A stretch of DNA of 64,000 bases. Source: Cupriavidus necator. GTDB taxonomy: Bacteria; Pseudomonadota; Gammaproteobacteria; Burkholderiales; Burkholderiaceae. Shown here one piece after another: positions 1 through 8,712 of this stretch. How positions within the stretch are numbered: position 1 is the first letter of the stretch; the number at the start of each line of letters is the position of its first letter. The stretch covers positions 77,839-141,838 of the forward strand of contig NZ_SROX01000016.1 in assembly GCF_013141915.1 (NCBI RefSeq), given 5' to 3'. Both the position numbers and the translations under genes were made by a program. The notes under the pieces were generated by a model. It ran no database searches, was not told the DNA's origin, and saw only the letters and a program-made list of their open reading frames with translations.

Positions 1-121
1 GTCCATGCCCTGCATCGAGTCCATGCCTTGCATCTGGCTGTGGTCCATGCCCTGCATCGAGTCCATGCCTTGCATCTGGCTGTGGTCCATGCCCTGCATC
101 GAGTCCATGCCTTGCATCTGG
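1..121. repeat. Three tandem 42-bp repeats inside copB
   Basis: The 42-bp unit begins at 1, 43 and 85 and is essentially identical in each copy; the third copy diverges after about 121. Each unit encodes 14 residues (HSQMQGMDSMQGMD) and is itself built of a shorter QGMD repeat. Copy number could continue beyond the left edge. Confidence 0.9.
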
Positions 122-312
122 CCGTCGGTGGCAGCGGTGCCGCCAACCTTGCCCGAAGACTTTGCTTTCGGAATGGACTTCGCCTTTTCCGCGACGGCGG
201 GCGACGAAGTTTGCGTTGGAACCGCTTCGGTGTGGGCGTGCTGGGCCCAAGCTGCGCTCATGCCAGCGGAAGCAAGCACGGCGGCAAGTACTGTTCTTGT
301 TGGTTTTTCCAT
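1..312 (-). CDS. copB: CopB, outer-membrane copper resistance protein (5' part, runs off window)
   Basis: Only the N-terminal 104 or so codons are inside the window. The product starts with a signal peptide (MEKPTRTVLAAVLASAGMSA, cleaved after AWA-Q). A Lys/Ser/Pro-rich linker follows, and then Met/His-rich repeats with the core QGMDHSQMQGMD, typical of the metal-binding N-terminus of CopB/PcoB. Copper binding is known for the family; the beta-barrel part lies outside the window. The gene follows copA by about 15 bases on the same strand, so the two are co-transcribed. A second in-frame ATG two codons upstream (position 318) is equally possible because neither start has a strong ribosome-binding site. 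Confidence 0.85.
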   Translation of the reverse strand, partial: MEKPTRTVLAAVLASAGMSAAWAQHAHTEAVPTQTSSPAVAEKAKSIPKAKSSGKVGGTAATDGQMQGMDSMQGMDHSQMQGMDSMQGMDHSQMQGMDSMQGMD

Positions 313-329
313 GTGCATATCGGTTAGGG

Positions 330-2216
330 TCAGGCCACCACCACTTCGCGGAACATCCCGGCGTCCATGTGCAACATCAGGTGGCAATGCCAGGCCCACC
401 GGCCCAAGGCGTCGGCGGTGACGAGGAAGCTGATGCGTTGCGCCGGTTGCACCGCGATCGTGTGTCGACGCGCGAGGAAGGCGCCATCCGGCGATTCGAG
501 TTCGCTCCACATGCCATGCATGTGCATTGGGTGCGTCATCATGGTGTCGTTGTGCAAAATGACGCGCAGCCGCTCGCCATACTTAAAGTGCACCGGCGTC
601 GAATTTCCGAACTCCACCCCGTCGATGGACCACGAGTAACGCTCCATATTACCGGTCAAGTGCAGTTCCACTTCGCGCCCGGGACCGCGTTTGTCCAACG
701 GACCGCCAATGGTGTGCTGATCGGCCAGTGTCAGGACGCGGCGCCCGGTGTCGCGCAAACCGATGCCCGGGTCGTCCAAGTTGGTGCGCGCCATGTCAAC
801 GCGCATATCGGTGGTGGCGCCATACTCGGTCTTGGCGTGGCGCGCCTTGGTGCTGGGCACCTTCAGCGACGCATCGGTCGCCATGCCCCCCGACATGCTA
901 CCCATGGCATGCTGGCTGTGATCCATGGCCATAGCGCCATGGTTCATGCCTTGCATGCCCATCGAGCCGTGGTCCATGCCTTGCATGGCCATGCCGCCAT
1001 GGCTCATTCCGCCCATGGCGCTGTGATCCATGCCGCCCATGCCTCCCATACTGCCCATCATGTCGGCCATGGTGAGCCACTGCGGCTTATCCACGGCGGG
1101 CACCGGTGCCGCCAGCCCGGCTCGAGTTGCCAGGGTGCCGCGGGCATAGCCGGTGCGATCCATCGACTGCGAGAAAATGGTATAGGCCTCGTCGCGCGGC
1201 TCGACCAGCACGTCACAGGTCTCGCCCGGGCCGAAGCGGAACTCATCGACGGTTACCGGTTCGATGTTCTGTCCATCGACTTGGATGACCTTAAGCTTGA
1301 GGCCGGGAATGCGCACATCGTAGAACGTGTTGCCTGCGCCGTTGATAAACCGCAGACGAACCTTCTCGCCCGGCTTAAACACGCCGGTCCAGTTGCCGGC
1401 CGGTGTGACGCCGTTCATCAAGTAAGTCAGCGTGGCGCCCGAGAGATCCGCCAGATCGGTCGGGCTCATCCGCATCTCGTTCCACATCTTGCGCTTAGCG
1501 AGCGCGCTCTTCATCCCTTCACTGGAGACGTCGCGGAAAAAATCGATAACCGTCGGCTGGTTATAGTTGTAGTAGTCGCTCTGAACCTTCAGTTTCGAGA
1601 GCACGCGCATCGGATCTTCGTCGGTCCAATCCGAGAGCAGCACGGTATAATCGCGATCGGCTCGCACGCCATCCACGCCGGTGGCTGGATCGATGACAAT
1701 GCCGCCATACACGCCGGTCATCTCCTGGAAGCCCGAATGCGAGTGATACCAATAGCTACCAATCTGGTCGACCTTGAAGCGGTAGGTGAAGGTCTCGCCC
1801 GGCGCAATGCCCGCAAAGCTGATCCCCGGCACGCCGTCCATCTCGAACGGCAGAATGATCCCGTGCCAATGAATCGACGTGTGCTCGCGCAACCGGTTCG
1901 TGACCCGAATCGTCACCGTTTCGCCTTGACGCCAGCGCAGCGTCGGCCCCGGCAACATGCCATTGATGGTGGTCGCGACGCGTGGCGTCCCGGTGAAGTT
2001 GACCACCGACTCGCCGATCACGAGGTCGAAGTCGGTCCCGCGCAGCACTGGTGCTGTGCCGGATAAGACATCTGCCGGTCGGCCTGACGGCTGAGCCCAG
2101 GCCGCACCGCCCAAGCCAGACAGCCCCGCCATCACGCCACCGGCGGCCAGACCCTGTACAAAACGGCGGCGCGGCAGATTAGGCAGCACAAGGCCAGACG
2201 GTCGATCACGTCGCAT
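330..2216 (-). CDS. copA: CopA, periplasmic multicopper oxidase of copper resistance
   Basis: The protein has 628 residues. A twin-arginine signal (RRRFVQG, residues 16-22) shows Tat export of the folded copper enzyme to the periplasm. Multicopper-oxidase motifs appear in order: IHWHG near residue 116, YWYHSHSG, HPMHMHGMW, and the C-terminal WHCHLMLHMDAGM that holds type-1 and type-3 copper ligands. A long Met/His/Gly-rich insert (MGGMDHSAMGGMSHGGM and similar) near residues 385-445 matches the methionine-rich copper-binding segment of PcoA/CopA. The family oxidises Cu(I) and sequesters copper in the periplasm. An AAGGAC sequence lies before the ATG. It is divergent from copRS and followed by copB. 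Confidence 0.95.
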   Translation of the reverse strand: MRRDRPSGLVLPNLPRRRFVQGLAAGGVMAGLSGLGGAAWAQPSGRPADVLSGTAPVLRGTDFDLVIGESVVNFTGTPRVATTINGMLPGPTLRWRQGETVTIRVTNRLREHTSIHWHGIILPFEMDGVPGISFAGIAPGETFTYRFKVDQIGSYWYHSHSGFQEMTGVYGGIVIDPATGVDGVRADRDYTVLLSDWTDEDPMRVLSKLKVQSDYYNYNQPTVIDFFRDVSSEGMKSALAKRKMWNEMRMSPTDLADLSGATLTYLMNGVTPAGNWTGVFKPGEKVRLRFINGAGNTFYDVRIPGLKLKVIQVDGQNIEPVTVDEFRFGPGETCDVLVEPRDEAYTIFSQSMDRTGYARGTLATRAGLAAPVPAVDKPQWLTMADMMGSMGGMGGMDHSAMGGMSHGGMAMQGMDHGSMGMQGMNHGAMAMDHSQHAMGSMSGGMATDASLKVPSTKARHAKTEYGATTDMRVDMARTNLDDPGIGLRDTGRRVLTLADQHTIGGPLDKRGPGREVELHLTGNMERYSWSIDGVEFGNSTPVHFKYGERLRVILHNDTMMTHPMHMHGMWSELESPDGAFLARRHTIAVQPAQRISFLVTADALGRWAWHCHLMLHMDAGMFREVVVA

Positions 2217-2292
2217 GAAATAGTCCTTTTTGCTTGAATGGCCGCGTCGGAAGGCGGCAGCAAGAGAGTAACGACAGCCAGGCTACCGTCAA

Positions 2293-2308
2293 CTTACCCA
2301 AACATTAC
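2293..2308 (+). promoter_or_regulatory. Candidate CopR box, CTTAC-N6-ATTAC
   Basis: A direct repeat with an 11-bp period (CTTAC at 2293-2297, ATTAC at 2304-2308) lies in the 200-bp divergent region between copA and copR. OmpR-family regulators bind such tandem half-sites. The same pattern recurs upstream of the second copA and of several czc-region genes. A nearby GGTAA-N8-TTACC dyad is also present. Confidence 0.55.
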
Positions 2309-2418
2309 ATTCCGGTAAGGTCTGGGTTACCCACAGAGCGTCTCGGTAGACTACCCCGTATTAGAGCCGGTCCAACAGGCGGGCACATAATCCGAAAGAC
2401 GAGGGGGAGGGCACGAAG

Positions 2419-3105
2419 ATGAAGCTGCTGGTGGTAGAAGATGAATCCAAGACCGGCGAGTACCTGCGCCAGGGGCTGACCGAGGCAGGATTCGTGGTCG
2501 ACTTGGTCGCCAACGGGCTGGACGGACAGCACTTGGCGCTTAACGAAGCGTACGACCTGATTATCCTCGACGTCATGCTACCCGATCTCGATGGCTGGCG
2601 TATTTTGCAGACGATCCGCGCCGCGGACAACCCGGTTCCGGTGTTATTTCTGACCGCCCGCGACAGCGTGGCCGATCGGGTCAGGGGGTTGGAGTTGGGC
2701 GCTGACGACTATCTGGTCAAGCCATTCGCGTTCTCGGAACTACTGGCGCGCGTACGTACGCTATTGCGGCGCGGTACTGTACAGCTAGCGATGGACCGCA
2801 TTCAGGTGGGCGATCTGGTGCTGGATTTGGGCAGGCGCCGGGCGTCGCGGGCCGGGCGCCGCATCACGCTGACCAGCAAGGAGTTTGCGCTGCTGGAGTT
2901 GCTCGCTCGCCGGCGCGGCGAGGTGCTGCCACGCTCGTTGATTGCCTCCCAGGTCTGGGACATGAACTTTGACAGCGATAGCAACGTGATCGATGTGGCC
3001 ATTCGCCGCTTGCGGGCGAAGATCGACGATGACTTTGATATTAAGCTGATTCAGACCGTGCGCGGCATGGGCTACGTGCTGGAAGCGCCGGAGGAGCAGG
3101 CATGA
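2419..3105 (+). CDS. copR: CopR, copper-responsive OmpR-family response regulator
   Basis: The 228-residue protein has a receiver domain with the acidic pair EDE near residue 9, the phospho-acceptor Asp in IILDVMLPDLDG, and the switch motif LTARD. A C-terminal winged helix follows (SKEFALLELLARRRGEVLPR and RRLRAKIDD). It belongs to the CopR/CusR/PcoR heavy-metal group. Its stop overlaps the start of copS by four bases (ATGA), so the pair is translationally coupled. It is divergent from copA and very probably activates both copAB operons through the TTAC-type box. Confidence 0.93.
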   Translation: MKLLVVEDESKTGEYLRQGLTEAGFVVDLVANGLDGQHLALNEAYDLIILDVMLPDLDGWRILQTIRAADNPVPVLFLTARDSVADRVRGLELGADDYLVKPFAFSELLARVRTLLRRGTVQLAMDRIQVGDLVLDLGRRRASRAGRRITLTSKEFALLELLARRRGEVLPRSLIASQVWDMNFDSDSNVIDVAIRRLRAKIDDDFDIKLIQTVRGMGYVLEAPEEQA

Positions 3106-4496
3106 CGCATCGCCTGTCCCTGACGATGCGTCTGACCATCCTGTTTTCGCTCTGCTCTGCCGTGGTGCTGCTGGGCTTGGGCGTTCTCATCTGGCTGGCG
3201 ATGGACCGCCACTTCGCCACCGAGGATTATGTGGTGCTCGGCGACAATATTCGCCTGATCGAAAAGATCGCGCAGGAAACGCCGGCCGAGCGCTTGCCCC
3301 AGCGGCTTCGGGAAATGGTCGATCACCATCCTGGCTTCGTCGCGCAGGTGCAGACCGCACAAGGCCACAAGCTGTATGCGACCAAGGACTTCGATTTTGC
3401 GATTGCTTTCGAGGCGATTCCGCGCGAATTGGCGCGTGACAATACCTTCGTCTGGCAGCAAGGCGAGCAGGAGTATCGCGGCATGCGCGCGCAGGTTGGT
3501 GCGGCTGACCCGCGCATTGCACCTTTGCGCGTCGTGGTCGGCATGGACACGGAAATCCACGCGCACTTCATGCATGCATTTCGTCGTTCGCTGGCCTTCT
3601 ATACCACATTGGCGGTGCTCGCCAGCGGTCTCTTTGGTTGGTGGGCGGCGCGACGCGGGCTCGCACCCCTGCGCATGATGGCCTCACGCGCCAAGGGCGT
3701 CACCGCGAACAAACTGGATGCGCGCATGCCGGTCGAAGCCGTGCCGGTCGAGATGGCAGATCTGGCGATCACGTTAAACGCGATGCTGGAGCGACTGCAG
3801 GATGATTTTCGGCGGCTCTCGGAATTCTCCTCCGATTTGGCGCATGAGCTGCGCACGCCCATCACCAACCTGATGACGCAGACGCATGTCGTGCTATCGC
3901 AGCCGCGAGATGCCGCCAAATATCGAGAGGTCCTGGCCTCGAATGCCGAGGAATTGCAGCGGCTTGGGCGCATGGTGTCCGATATGCTGTACTTGGCCAA
4001 GATGGAGCACGGCATCACACTGCCGAATGAGGAAGCGATCAACGTGGCTGATGAAGTACAGGCGCTGTTCGAATTCTACGACGCGCTGGCAGAGGACAAG
4101 GGCGTCAATCTACGGCTTGATGGGCAGGCGAAAATTACCGGCGACCGTCTGATGTTACGCCGAGCGCTCAGCAATCTGCTCTCGAACGCTCTACGCTATA
4201 CGCCGTCCGGCAAAGAGATCCGGGTCGAGACGCGCGAGCAGGGCGGCAGCACGTCGATCGTAGTCGAGAATGAGGGCGAGGAAATCAGTCCCGAGTTGCT
4301 GCCATCGCTATTCGACCGCTTTTTCCGTGCCGACAAATCAAGGACCCGTGCGGAGTCCGAAAGCGTGGGACTGGGTCTCTCCATCACGCAAGCCATCATG
4401 TTTGCGCACGGGGGCCAGATTTCGGCGGAATCGTCGGAAGGCACTACGCGCTTCATTTTGACGTTTCCCCGCCAGCGAAACGCCGCCCGGAGCTAG
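3102..4496 (+). CDS. copS: CopS, heavy-metal sensor histidine kinase
   Basis: The protein has 464 residues. There are two transmembrane segments (about residues 10-32 and 165-185) around a periplasmic sensor loop of about 130 residues. A HAMP linker, the phosphorylated-His box DLAHELRTPITNLM, the N box (LSNLLSNALRYTPSG) and the ATP-lid motif VGLGLSITQAI follow. This is the CusS/CopS/IrlS architecture. It senses periplasmic copper and phosphorylates CopR, with which it is translationally coupled. Confidence 0.93.
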   Translation: MTHRLSLTMRLTILFSLCSAVVLLGLGVLIWLAMDRHFATEDYVVLGDNIRLIEKIAQETPAERLPQRLREMVDHHPGFVAQVQTAQGHKLYATKDFDFAIAFEAIPRELARDNTFVWQQGEQEYRGMRAQVGAADPRIAPLRVVVGMDTEIHAHFMHAFRRSLAFYTTLAVLASGLFGWWAARRGLAPLRMMASRAKGVTANKLDARMPVEAVPVEMADLAITLNAMLERLQDDFRRLSEFSSDLAHELRTPITNLMTQTHVVLSQPRDAAKYREVLASNAEELQRLGRMVSDMLYLAKMEHGITLPNEEAINVADEVQALFEFYDALAEDKGVNLRLDGQAKITGDRLMLRRALSNLLSNALRYTPSGKEIRVETREQGGSTSIVVENEGEEISPELLPSLFDRFFRADKSRTRAESESVGLGLSITQAIMFAHGGQISAESSEGTTRFILTFPRQRNAARS

Positions 4497-4529
4497 ACGG
4501 TTGGCCTCCAGCGCGTCGCCGCATAAAAA

Positions 4530-4579
4530 TAGCCACGGCGTTGCGGCGCCGTGGCTAGTGGTCCTTCGGTAAAAGGACC
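4530..4579. terminator. Two consecutive hairpins after copS
   Basis: A perfect 11-bp stem (TAGCCACGGCG, 4530-4540, with its complement 4547-4557, 6-nt loop) is followed at once by a 7-bp stem (GGTCCTT 4560-4566 with AAGGACC 4573-4579). Neither has a long T-run, so efficient intrinsic termination is not certain. The position directly behind copS and before the IS suggests a terminator. Confidence 0.5.
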
Positions 4580-4584
4580 GTTCA

Positions 4585-5705
4585 ACCTATTGATCCGGCA
4601 TTGTATCTAGAATCTCATGCGGCATCACGAAGCGGTTTGGGCTCGAAACTCGCTTTTGGTCCGCTCGGGCTGTCGTTGACACCTTCACAGGTACATGGAC
4701 GTCGCCTTGACCAGTTGCAGCTTGGTGCGCGCCGGCGCCAGCGTTGTGACGGCCGGCTTGAGGTCGGCGAAGGCCCTCTCGTCCGGGGTTGAGTTCGGGT
4801 CTGTAGCTTGGCCGGTAGAAGACTTCGATTTCGTGCTTGTGCTCGGCCAACCACGCCTTTACGGGCTTGCTGTGATGCACGCGCAGATTGTCCAGGATCA
4901 GGTAGACCTTGCGCTTAATACCCTTGACCAGCCGTTTCACGAACTTGATCAGGATGTCGGAATTGAGCGCGCCGTCGAATATCTTCCAGCGCATCGTTCC
5001 CTGGTTGGTAACGCTGGAGATGACCGACAAGCCATGGCACTCGTTGTTCGCCCGTACCACCGCCGCCTGGCCTTGCGCAGCATGGCCGCGCATGCGTACG
5101 TCGTTGCTGCGCAAGCCGGTCTCATCGCCCCAATGGATCTCGGCGCCTTCTGCCTTGGCGCTCGCTAAAATGACCGGATACTCCTCATCGAGCCACTTCT
5201 TCACTGCCGCTGGCGGCTCGTAGGCCTTCTGAATCGGCCTCTGCGGCGTGAAGCCCCAGCGTTCGTGGTAAAGACCTAGGGTGCGTGCAGCGAGTTCGAT
5301 GCCGTAGCGATCGCGGATCAGTTTTGCCACCGCCTGGCGCTGCCACAGCGGGTACCCCATCTTCATCTGATCGGGCGTACGGTCGCGAATCAGGCGCAGC
5401 ACTTCACTCTCCTGCTCGGCCGTCAGCGTGCGTCCAATGCCGCGGGGTCGTCCCGGCCGCGTAGTGTCCACCGCCTTCCAGCCGCCCGCTTCATACGCCT
5501 TGAATGCCGCACTCACCGTCGCGCGCGTCAGCTCGCACTGCGCCGCCGCCTCGTTCACGCTCACGCCTTGAAGCCGCATTCTCACCGCTCGCCGTCGCCG
5601 CTCGTTCAACGCGTCGACCGACAGCGTCCTCGAGTCGATTTTGTCATGCATCATCTGACTAACCCTCTCGAGAACGTCCCCTATTTGTGTGCCGGATCAA
5701 CAGGT
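4585..5705 (-). mobile_element. IS630-family insertion sequence with matching ends
   Basis: The 16-bp terminal inverted repeats are ACCTATTGATCCGGCA at 4585-4600 and TGCCGGATCAACAGGT at 5690-5705, with one mismatch. They flank a single IS630-type transposase gene. IS630 elements duplicate a TA target; the exact outer base could not be fixed because a TA is obvious only on the right. The element separates copRS from the porin gene. Confidence 0.8.
4587..5654 (-). pseudogene. IS630-family transposase, frameshifted at the third catalytic residue
   Basis: An N-terminal helix-turn-helix (VNEAAAQCELTRATVSAAF) is followed by a winged-helix region and a DDE core. The first Asp is in IHWGDETGL and the second in YLILDNLRVHHS. 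The expected NPDE motif is lost because an extra C in a C-run (plus-strand 4785-4788) shifts the frame directly after PELNP. In the next frame, DERAFADLKPAVTTLAP and then LVKATSMYL are readable to a stop at 4685. Correcting one base restores a protein of about 322 residues. A programmed frameshift cannot be excluded, but simple inactivation is more likely. Confidence 0.85.
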
Positions 5706-5721
5706 ATTCAGGCGGCTTTGC

Positions 5722-6795
5722 TTAAAACTTATGGCGTAGACCCAGCACGACACCGGTCTGGTTGTCGCCCGGCACGACATTGACCGGCGCGCCACTGCTG
5801 GCGTTAAAGCCGTTCAAGCCCAACTGTGAGCCACCTTTGTTACGGACATAGCCGACATTGAAGTACATGTCGGTGCGTTTGGAAAACGCGTAATCGGTCG
5901 AGGCCACGAACATCAGCGGATCGGCGCCGGAACCCCGCACATCGGTATAGTACGCTGCGCCGGTGAGCGACAGCGCCGAGGTCAGCTGATAACGCAGGCC
6001 TGCCCAATACAAGTTGGAGCGCATTGCGCTTACCGCGCTCGAGATATTTCCGTTGAGCCAACGATATCCGGCATACAGCTTTGCTGGTCCGATCCCATAG
6101 CTGATCCCCACTAACGCGCGCCGGTCCTTTTGCCCCTGCGATGCAACGGTTGACCCCTGGTACTCGTCGTACAGGGCGCCCAGGGAAAGCGGTCCAGTCG
6201 AATACACCAGACCCGCACTCATCTCCCGGTCCACCTTCAGCTCGCCGGGGACTTCGCCGCCGCCAGTGCGGCCGAAGCTGTACAGTGCCATGGCGGTCAC
6301 GCCGCCAAACGTGCCCTTGTACTTGACGGAATTGTCCGCGCGACCGGCAATGGTATCGTCGCTCTTGAAAAGCGAGTATCGCGGCGCGAAACCCATCGGA
6401 TCAAACTGAATGGCGGTGTCGTATAGCACCGTGGTCTGGCGACCAAGGGTCAGCTGACCATATGGGCTGGACAGCCCGACCAGTGCGCCCCGGTCAAATA
6501 ACCGGCCGGCGCTACTCGACTGCGCGGTATCAAGGGCGAAGCCGCTCTCCAGTTCGAACACCGCTTTGAGGCCACCGCCGAGATCTTCCGTACCCCGCAA
6601 GCCCCAACGCGAGGTCGACATATTGCCGGCCGACATGCGCACCTGGTTGGTGCCGCCGCTCGACGATGGCACATTCGATAAATATTCGATGCCGACATCG
6701 GCGACGCCGTATAGCGTGACACTCGTCTGCGCATAAGCCCCCAATGACAGCGACCCCAGCAGCATGCCAGCGGCGGTCATCTTTCTTCTTTTCAT
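5722..6795 (-). CDS. Gram-negative trimeric porin (OmpC-like, Burkholderiales type)
   Basis: The 357-residue protein has a signal peptide (MKRRKMTAAGMLLGSLSLGA, cut after AYA). The mature start QTSVTLYGVADVGIEYLSN, the segment GLRGTEDLGGGLKAVFELES and the C-terminal GLRHKF with terminal Phe are signatures of 16-strand beta-proteobacterial porins. The ATG at 6795 was chosen because GGAGA lies 4-8 bases before it and it opens the signal peptide; an in-frame upstream extension to 6855 lacks this. It is closely related to the second porin at 57487-58554. A link to metals is only suggested by location. Confidence 0.92.
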   Translation of the reverse strand: MKRRKMTAAGMLLGSLSLGAYAQTSVTLYGVADVGIEYLSNVPSSSGGTNQVRMSAGNMSTSRWGLRGTEDLGGGLKAVFELESGFALDTAQSSSAGRLFDRGALVGLSSPYGQLTLGRQTTVLYDTAIQFDPMGFAPRYSLFKSDDTIAGRADNSVKYKGTFGGVTAMALYSFGRTGGGEVPGELKVDREMSAGLVYSTGPLSLGALYDEYQGSTVASQGQKDRRALVGISYGIGPAKLYAGYRWLNGNISSAVSAMRSNLYWAGLRYQLTSALSLTGAAYYTDVRGSGADPLMFVASTDYAFSKRTDMYFNVGYVRNKGGSQLGLNGFNASSGAPVNVVPGDNQTGVVLGLRHKF

Positions 6796-7193
6796 AGCGT
6801 CTCCAGTTCGCCACGTTATTGGTATTCGATAGGCACTGAAGTCTAGTGAGACCAAGCTTACTGCGACATTGCAAGCCGGTTACATTGTTGGGGCGGATGC
6901 AACTTGTGCAGCGCGCAGCGGTCGCCCATTCCCACGGAGTTAGCAGGCATGCGCTCGCGCTGGGCTAATGGGAAGTAGACGACAGGAGAGTGCGCGATGG
7001 CGGGATGATGTCTTGTCATGTTCTCGTAATCTCTGTGACAGACCGGCCGCCCTAGAATCAATCGCGTTGCCGCCTTGGGTCAACAGGAGCGCCCCGTTCT
7101 TTCCAGGTGCCAGGTGGCATGCCGCGTCATGATGCTGGCCGTCAGATCCCACGAAGACAGCCTGCGTCCAGTTCTTTTTTAGGGAGACTTCGA
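6796..7193. other. Divergent intergenic region with a degenerate CTTAC-N6-ATTGC box
   Basis: No convincing gene lies in this 398-bp stretch between the minus-strand porin and the plus-strand secreted protein. At 6857-6872 CTTAC-N6-ATTGC differs by one base from the direct repeat found at cop and czc promoters. It may hold promoters for both neighbours. Confidence 0.35.
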
Positions 7194-7589
7194 TTGAATC
7201 TGATCCGAACCGGCTTATCGGCGTTGCTTGTTAGTCTTAGCGCTTCTGCGTTGGCGCACGCCCCCATTTTGGATCTTGATCGGGGTCCTGCCGCTTTCGT
7301 GCCCGGTGGCCTGGCCGAGCCGCGCCCTACGGAGTGGCTGATCGACGTCGGGGCGCGGGTCAACGCGACCTGGCGCCGAACACTTGGTGCGGGGGAGGGG
7401 TGTGTGCTGGTTTTGGACAATCCCCGCAACGAGCCAGCCGAGGTCACCGTAGTGATTTCCCAGGATGACGCCGGACACGCGATGCCCGGAACGCGCCCGG
7501 TATCGCTGCGCATCCCTGCTCATGGTCGCCATGCCCTGACACTGCAGGCCTCTCGGTCGCTTAGCGTGTCCGTGTACGCTGAGAAATAA
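7194..7589 (+). CDS. Small secreted protein of unknown function
   Basis: The 131-residue protein has a typical signal peptide (NLIRTGLSALLVSLSASALA, cleaved before HAPIL). The TTG start was chosen because AGGGAGA stands seven bases upstream and because it opens the signal sequence. The mature part looks like a small beta-rich domain (VLVLDNPRNEPAEVTVVIS, SLRIPAHGRHALTLQ). It has only one Cys and no obvious metal-binding cluster. I do not recognise the family. It sits between a porin and copK, so a periplasmic role in metal stress is possible. Confidence 0.6.
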   Translation: MNLIRTGLSALLVSLSASALAHAPILDLDRGPAAFVPGGLAEPRPTEWLIDVGARVNATWRRTLGAGEGCVLVLDNPRNEPAEVTVVISQDDAGHAMPGTRPVSLRIPAHGRHALTLQASRSLSVSVYAEK

Positions 7590-7648
7590 TGCAGCGCTCG
7601 CTCATCGCTCGGGCCGCGTGGGTGACGCTGAGCATGGCAAGCGGCCCG

Positions 7649-7702
7649 GACGGGCTCCGAGCAAGGGCACTGCACGGCGCCCGCTTGCTCAGAGCCCGTG
7701 TC
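7649..7702. terminator. Long imperfect inverted repeat downstream of copK
   Basis: Arms at 7649-7665 and 7684-7702 (GACGGGCTCCGAGCAAG against CTTGCTCAGAGCCCGTGTC) pair almost perfectly around an 18-nt loop. It lies just after copK on the minus strand and after the convergent secreted-protein gene, so it may terminate both. Confidence 0.45.
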
Positions 7703-7713
7703 AGGTCGCCCGC

Positions 7714-7998
7714 TTAGCCGCCTTCGCGGTGACCTTTGATGAGGGCGTCGTCCAGACGGAACACCTCATTGCCCTTCATCAGGATCTTGCTACCGTCTTT
7801 GGTCTCCATGACCTTGCCTTCTGGCATGCTGACGGACTTGCCGTACTTGTTCTCCATGCCCATCTTGCCGTCTTTGAAAACGTGGACTTTTGATCCGTCT
7901 TTGAGCTCATAGGTTTTCACGACCGTGCTCAAATCGGTCGCGGCGGCAGTAAGCGATACCGCGGCAATCAGGCTTGCAACGACAAGTTTGCTTTTCAT
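7714..7998 (-). CDS. copK: CopK, periplasmic copper-binding protein
   Basis: The 94-residue precursor has a 20-residue signal peptide (MKSKLVVASLIAAVSLTAAA). The mature domain contains VVKTYELKDGSKVHVFKDG, KMGMENKYGKS, MPEGKVMETKDGSKI and MKGNEVFRLDDAL, which I recognise as CopK from Cupriavidus metal loci. That protein binds Cu(I) through several methionines and Cu(II) cooperatively in the periplasm. The sensing role discussed for it is known of the family, not seen here. It is the last gene of the minus-strand cop group. Confidence 0.95.
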   Translation of the reverse strand: MKSKLVVASLIAAVSLTAAATDLSTVVKTYELKDGSKVHVFKDGKMGMENKYGKSVSMPEGKVMETKDGSKILMKGNEVFRLDDALIKGHREGG

Positions 7999-8087
7999 CT
8001 TCGAGATCTCCTTTGGCTCGGTGGCACAGGTTGAGACTGCGTTGGCACACGCGGAAAGCGCGTACCGAAAAAGGGGGAACGTCTAGA

Positions 8088-8474
8088 CTATTGCGGTGGC
8101 GCCGGTCGGGGCTGGCCGCAGTCACGGTTTTGTCGCTTCGCCTCTCGCGACGGCTTAGATTTGGCAGTATTCGATGGCGCCGCGGCGCCGTTGCCGTGCT
8201 TGAATAAGCGGTGCCGGGGGTTCACGGCAAGCGCATACTGCGGGGTTTCCTTGTCCCGCTGCGCTGTACAGTCCAGCGACCTGCTTTCCCATTCATGGTC
8301 CACGGCAGGCCACATCGCGGGCGCGGCAGGAGCCGGCACGCCACCGCACTGCAGCCACCAGTTACTGCTGAGCTCTTGCCTGGGCTCCCAGCCGATTTGA
8401 ATGGCGCCAATCGCACCGGGCGCGATGCCCATTGCCGCGCCACCGAGCAGGACCAGCAGCTTTCCGACTTTCAT
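8088..8474 (-). CDS. Small secreted Cys/Trp-containing protein of the cop cluster
   Basis: The 128-residue protein starts at the ATG preceded by AGGAAAGGA, opening a signal peptide (MKVGKLLVLLGGAAMGIAPG, AIGA). The mature part contains WWLQCGG, three Cys, and a basic C-terminal tail with QYALAVNPRHRLFKHG. The NPRHR element also occurs in the small secreted protein at 59288-59569, suggesting a divergent family. The function is unknown. Its own upstream TTAC-type box (8646-8661) suggests copper- or zinc-controlled transcription together with copK. Confidence 0.6.
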   Translation of the reverse strand: MKVGKLLVLLGGAAMGIAPGAIGAIQIGWEPRQELSSNWWLQCGGVPAPAAPAMWPAVDHEWESRSLDCTAQRDKETPQYALAVNPRHRLFKHGNGAAAPSNTAKSKPSREAKRQNRDCGQPRPAPPQ

Positions 8475-8645
8475 GGGTCCTTTCCTGAGTTGGCCGGCGA
8501 CGTGTGCCACGCGCGCCAGCATGGCACGCGGAGAGGACGCAGACTAATGCCCCATCAAACGGGGCCCCCCTATGGCTGCTTGCACGTGCGTCATAATGAC
8601 CATTCTATTTTCCCGCGCGCGGCCTTCGCAGGCGTGATACGAAAT

Positions 8646-8661
8646 GTAATCGCACAGTAAG
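8646..8661 (-). promoter_or_regulatory. Candidate CopR/CzcR-type box, CTTAC-N6-ATTAC (minus strand)
   Basis: Plus strand reads GTAAT-N6-GTAAG, which is CTTAC-N6-ATTAC on the minus strand. It lies about 170 bp upstream of the secreted protein start at 8474, in the 238-bp gap after copB, and could drive the small-protein/copK unit independently of copAB. Confidence 0.5.
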
Positions 8662-8712
8662 TTGGCGGTTAACCAGCAGCGGGCTTGAACCTGGCCGGCG
8701 TCTCAAATGGGT

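Noticed and set aside
1..121. CRISPR-like array at the left edge
   Set aside because: Repeats are contiguous without spacers and encode an in-frame Met/His-rich peptide.
162..2066. 634-codon open frame on the plus strand opposite copA, rich in His
   Set aside because: It is the antisense of the Met-rich copA gene (ATG read backward gives His codons); no ribosome site or domain.
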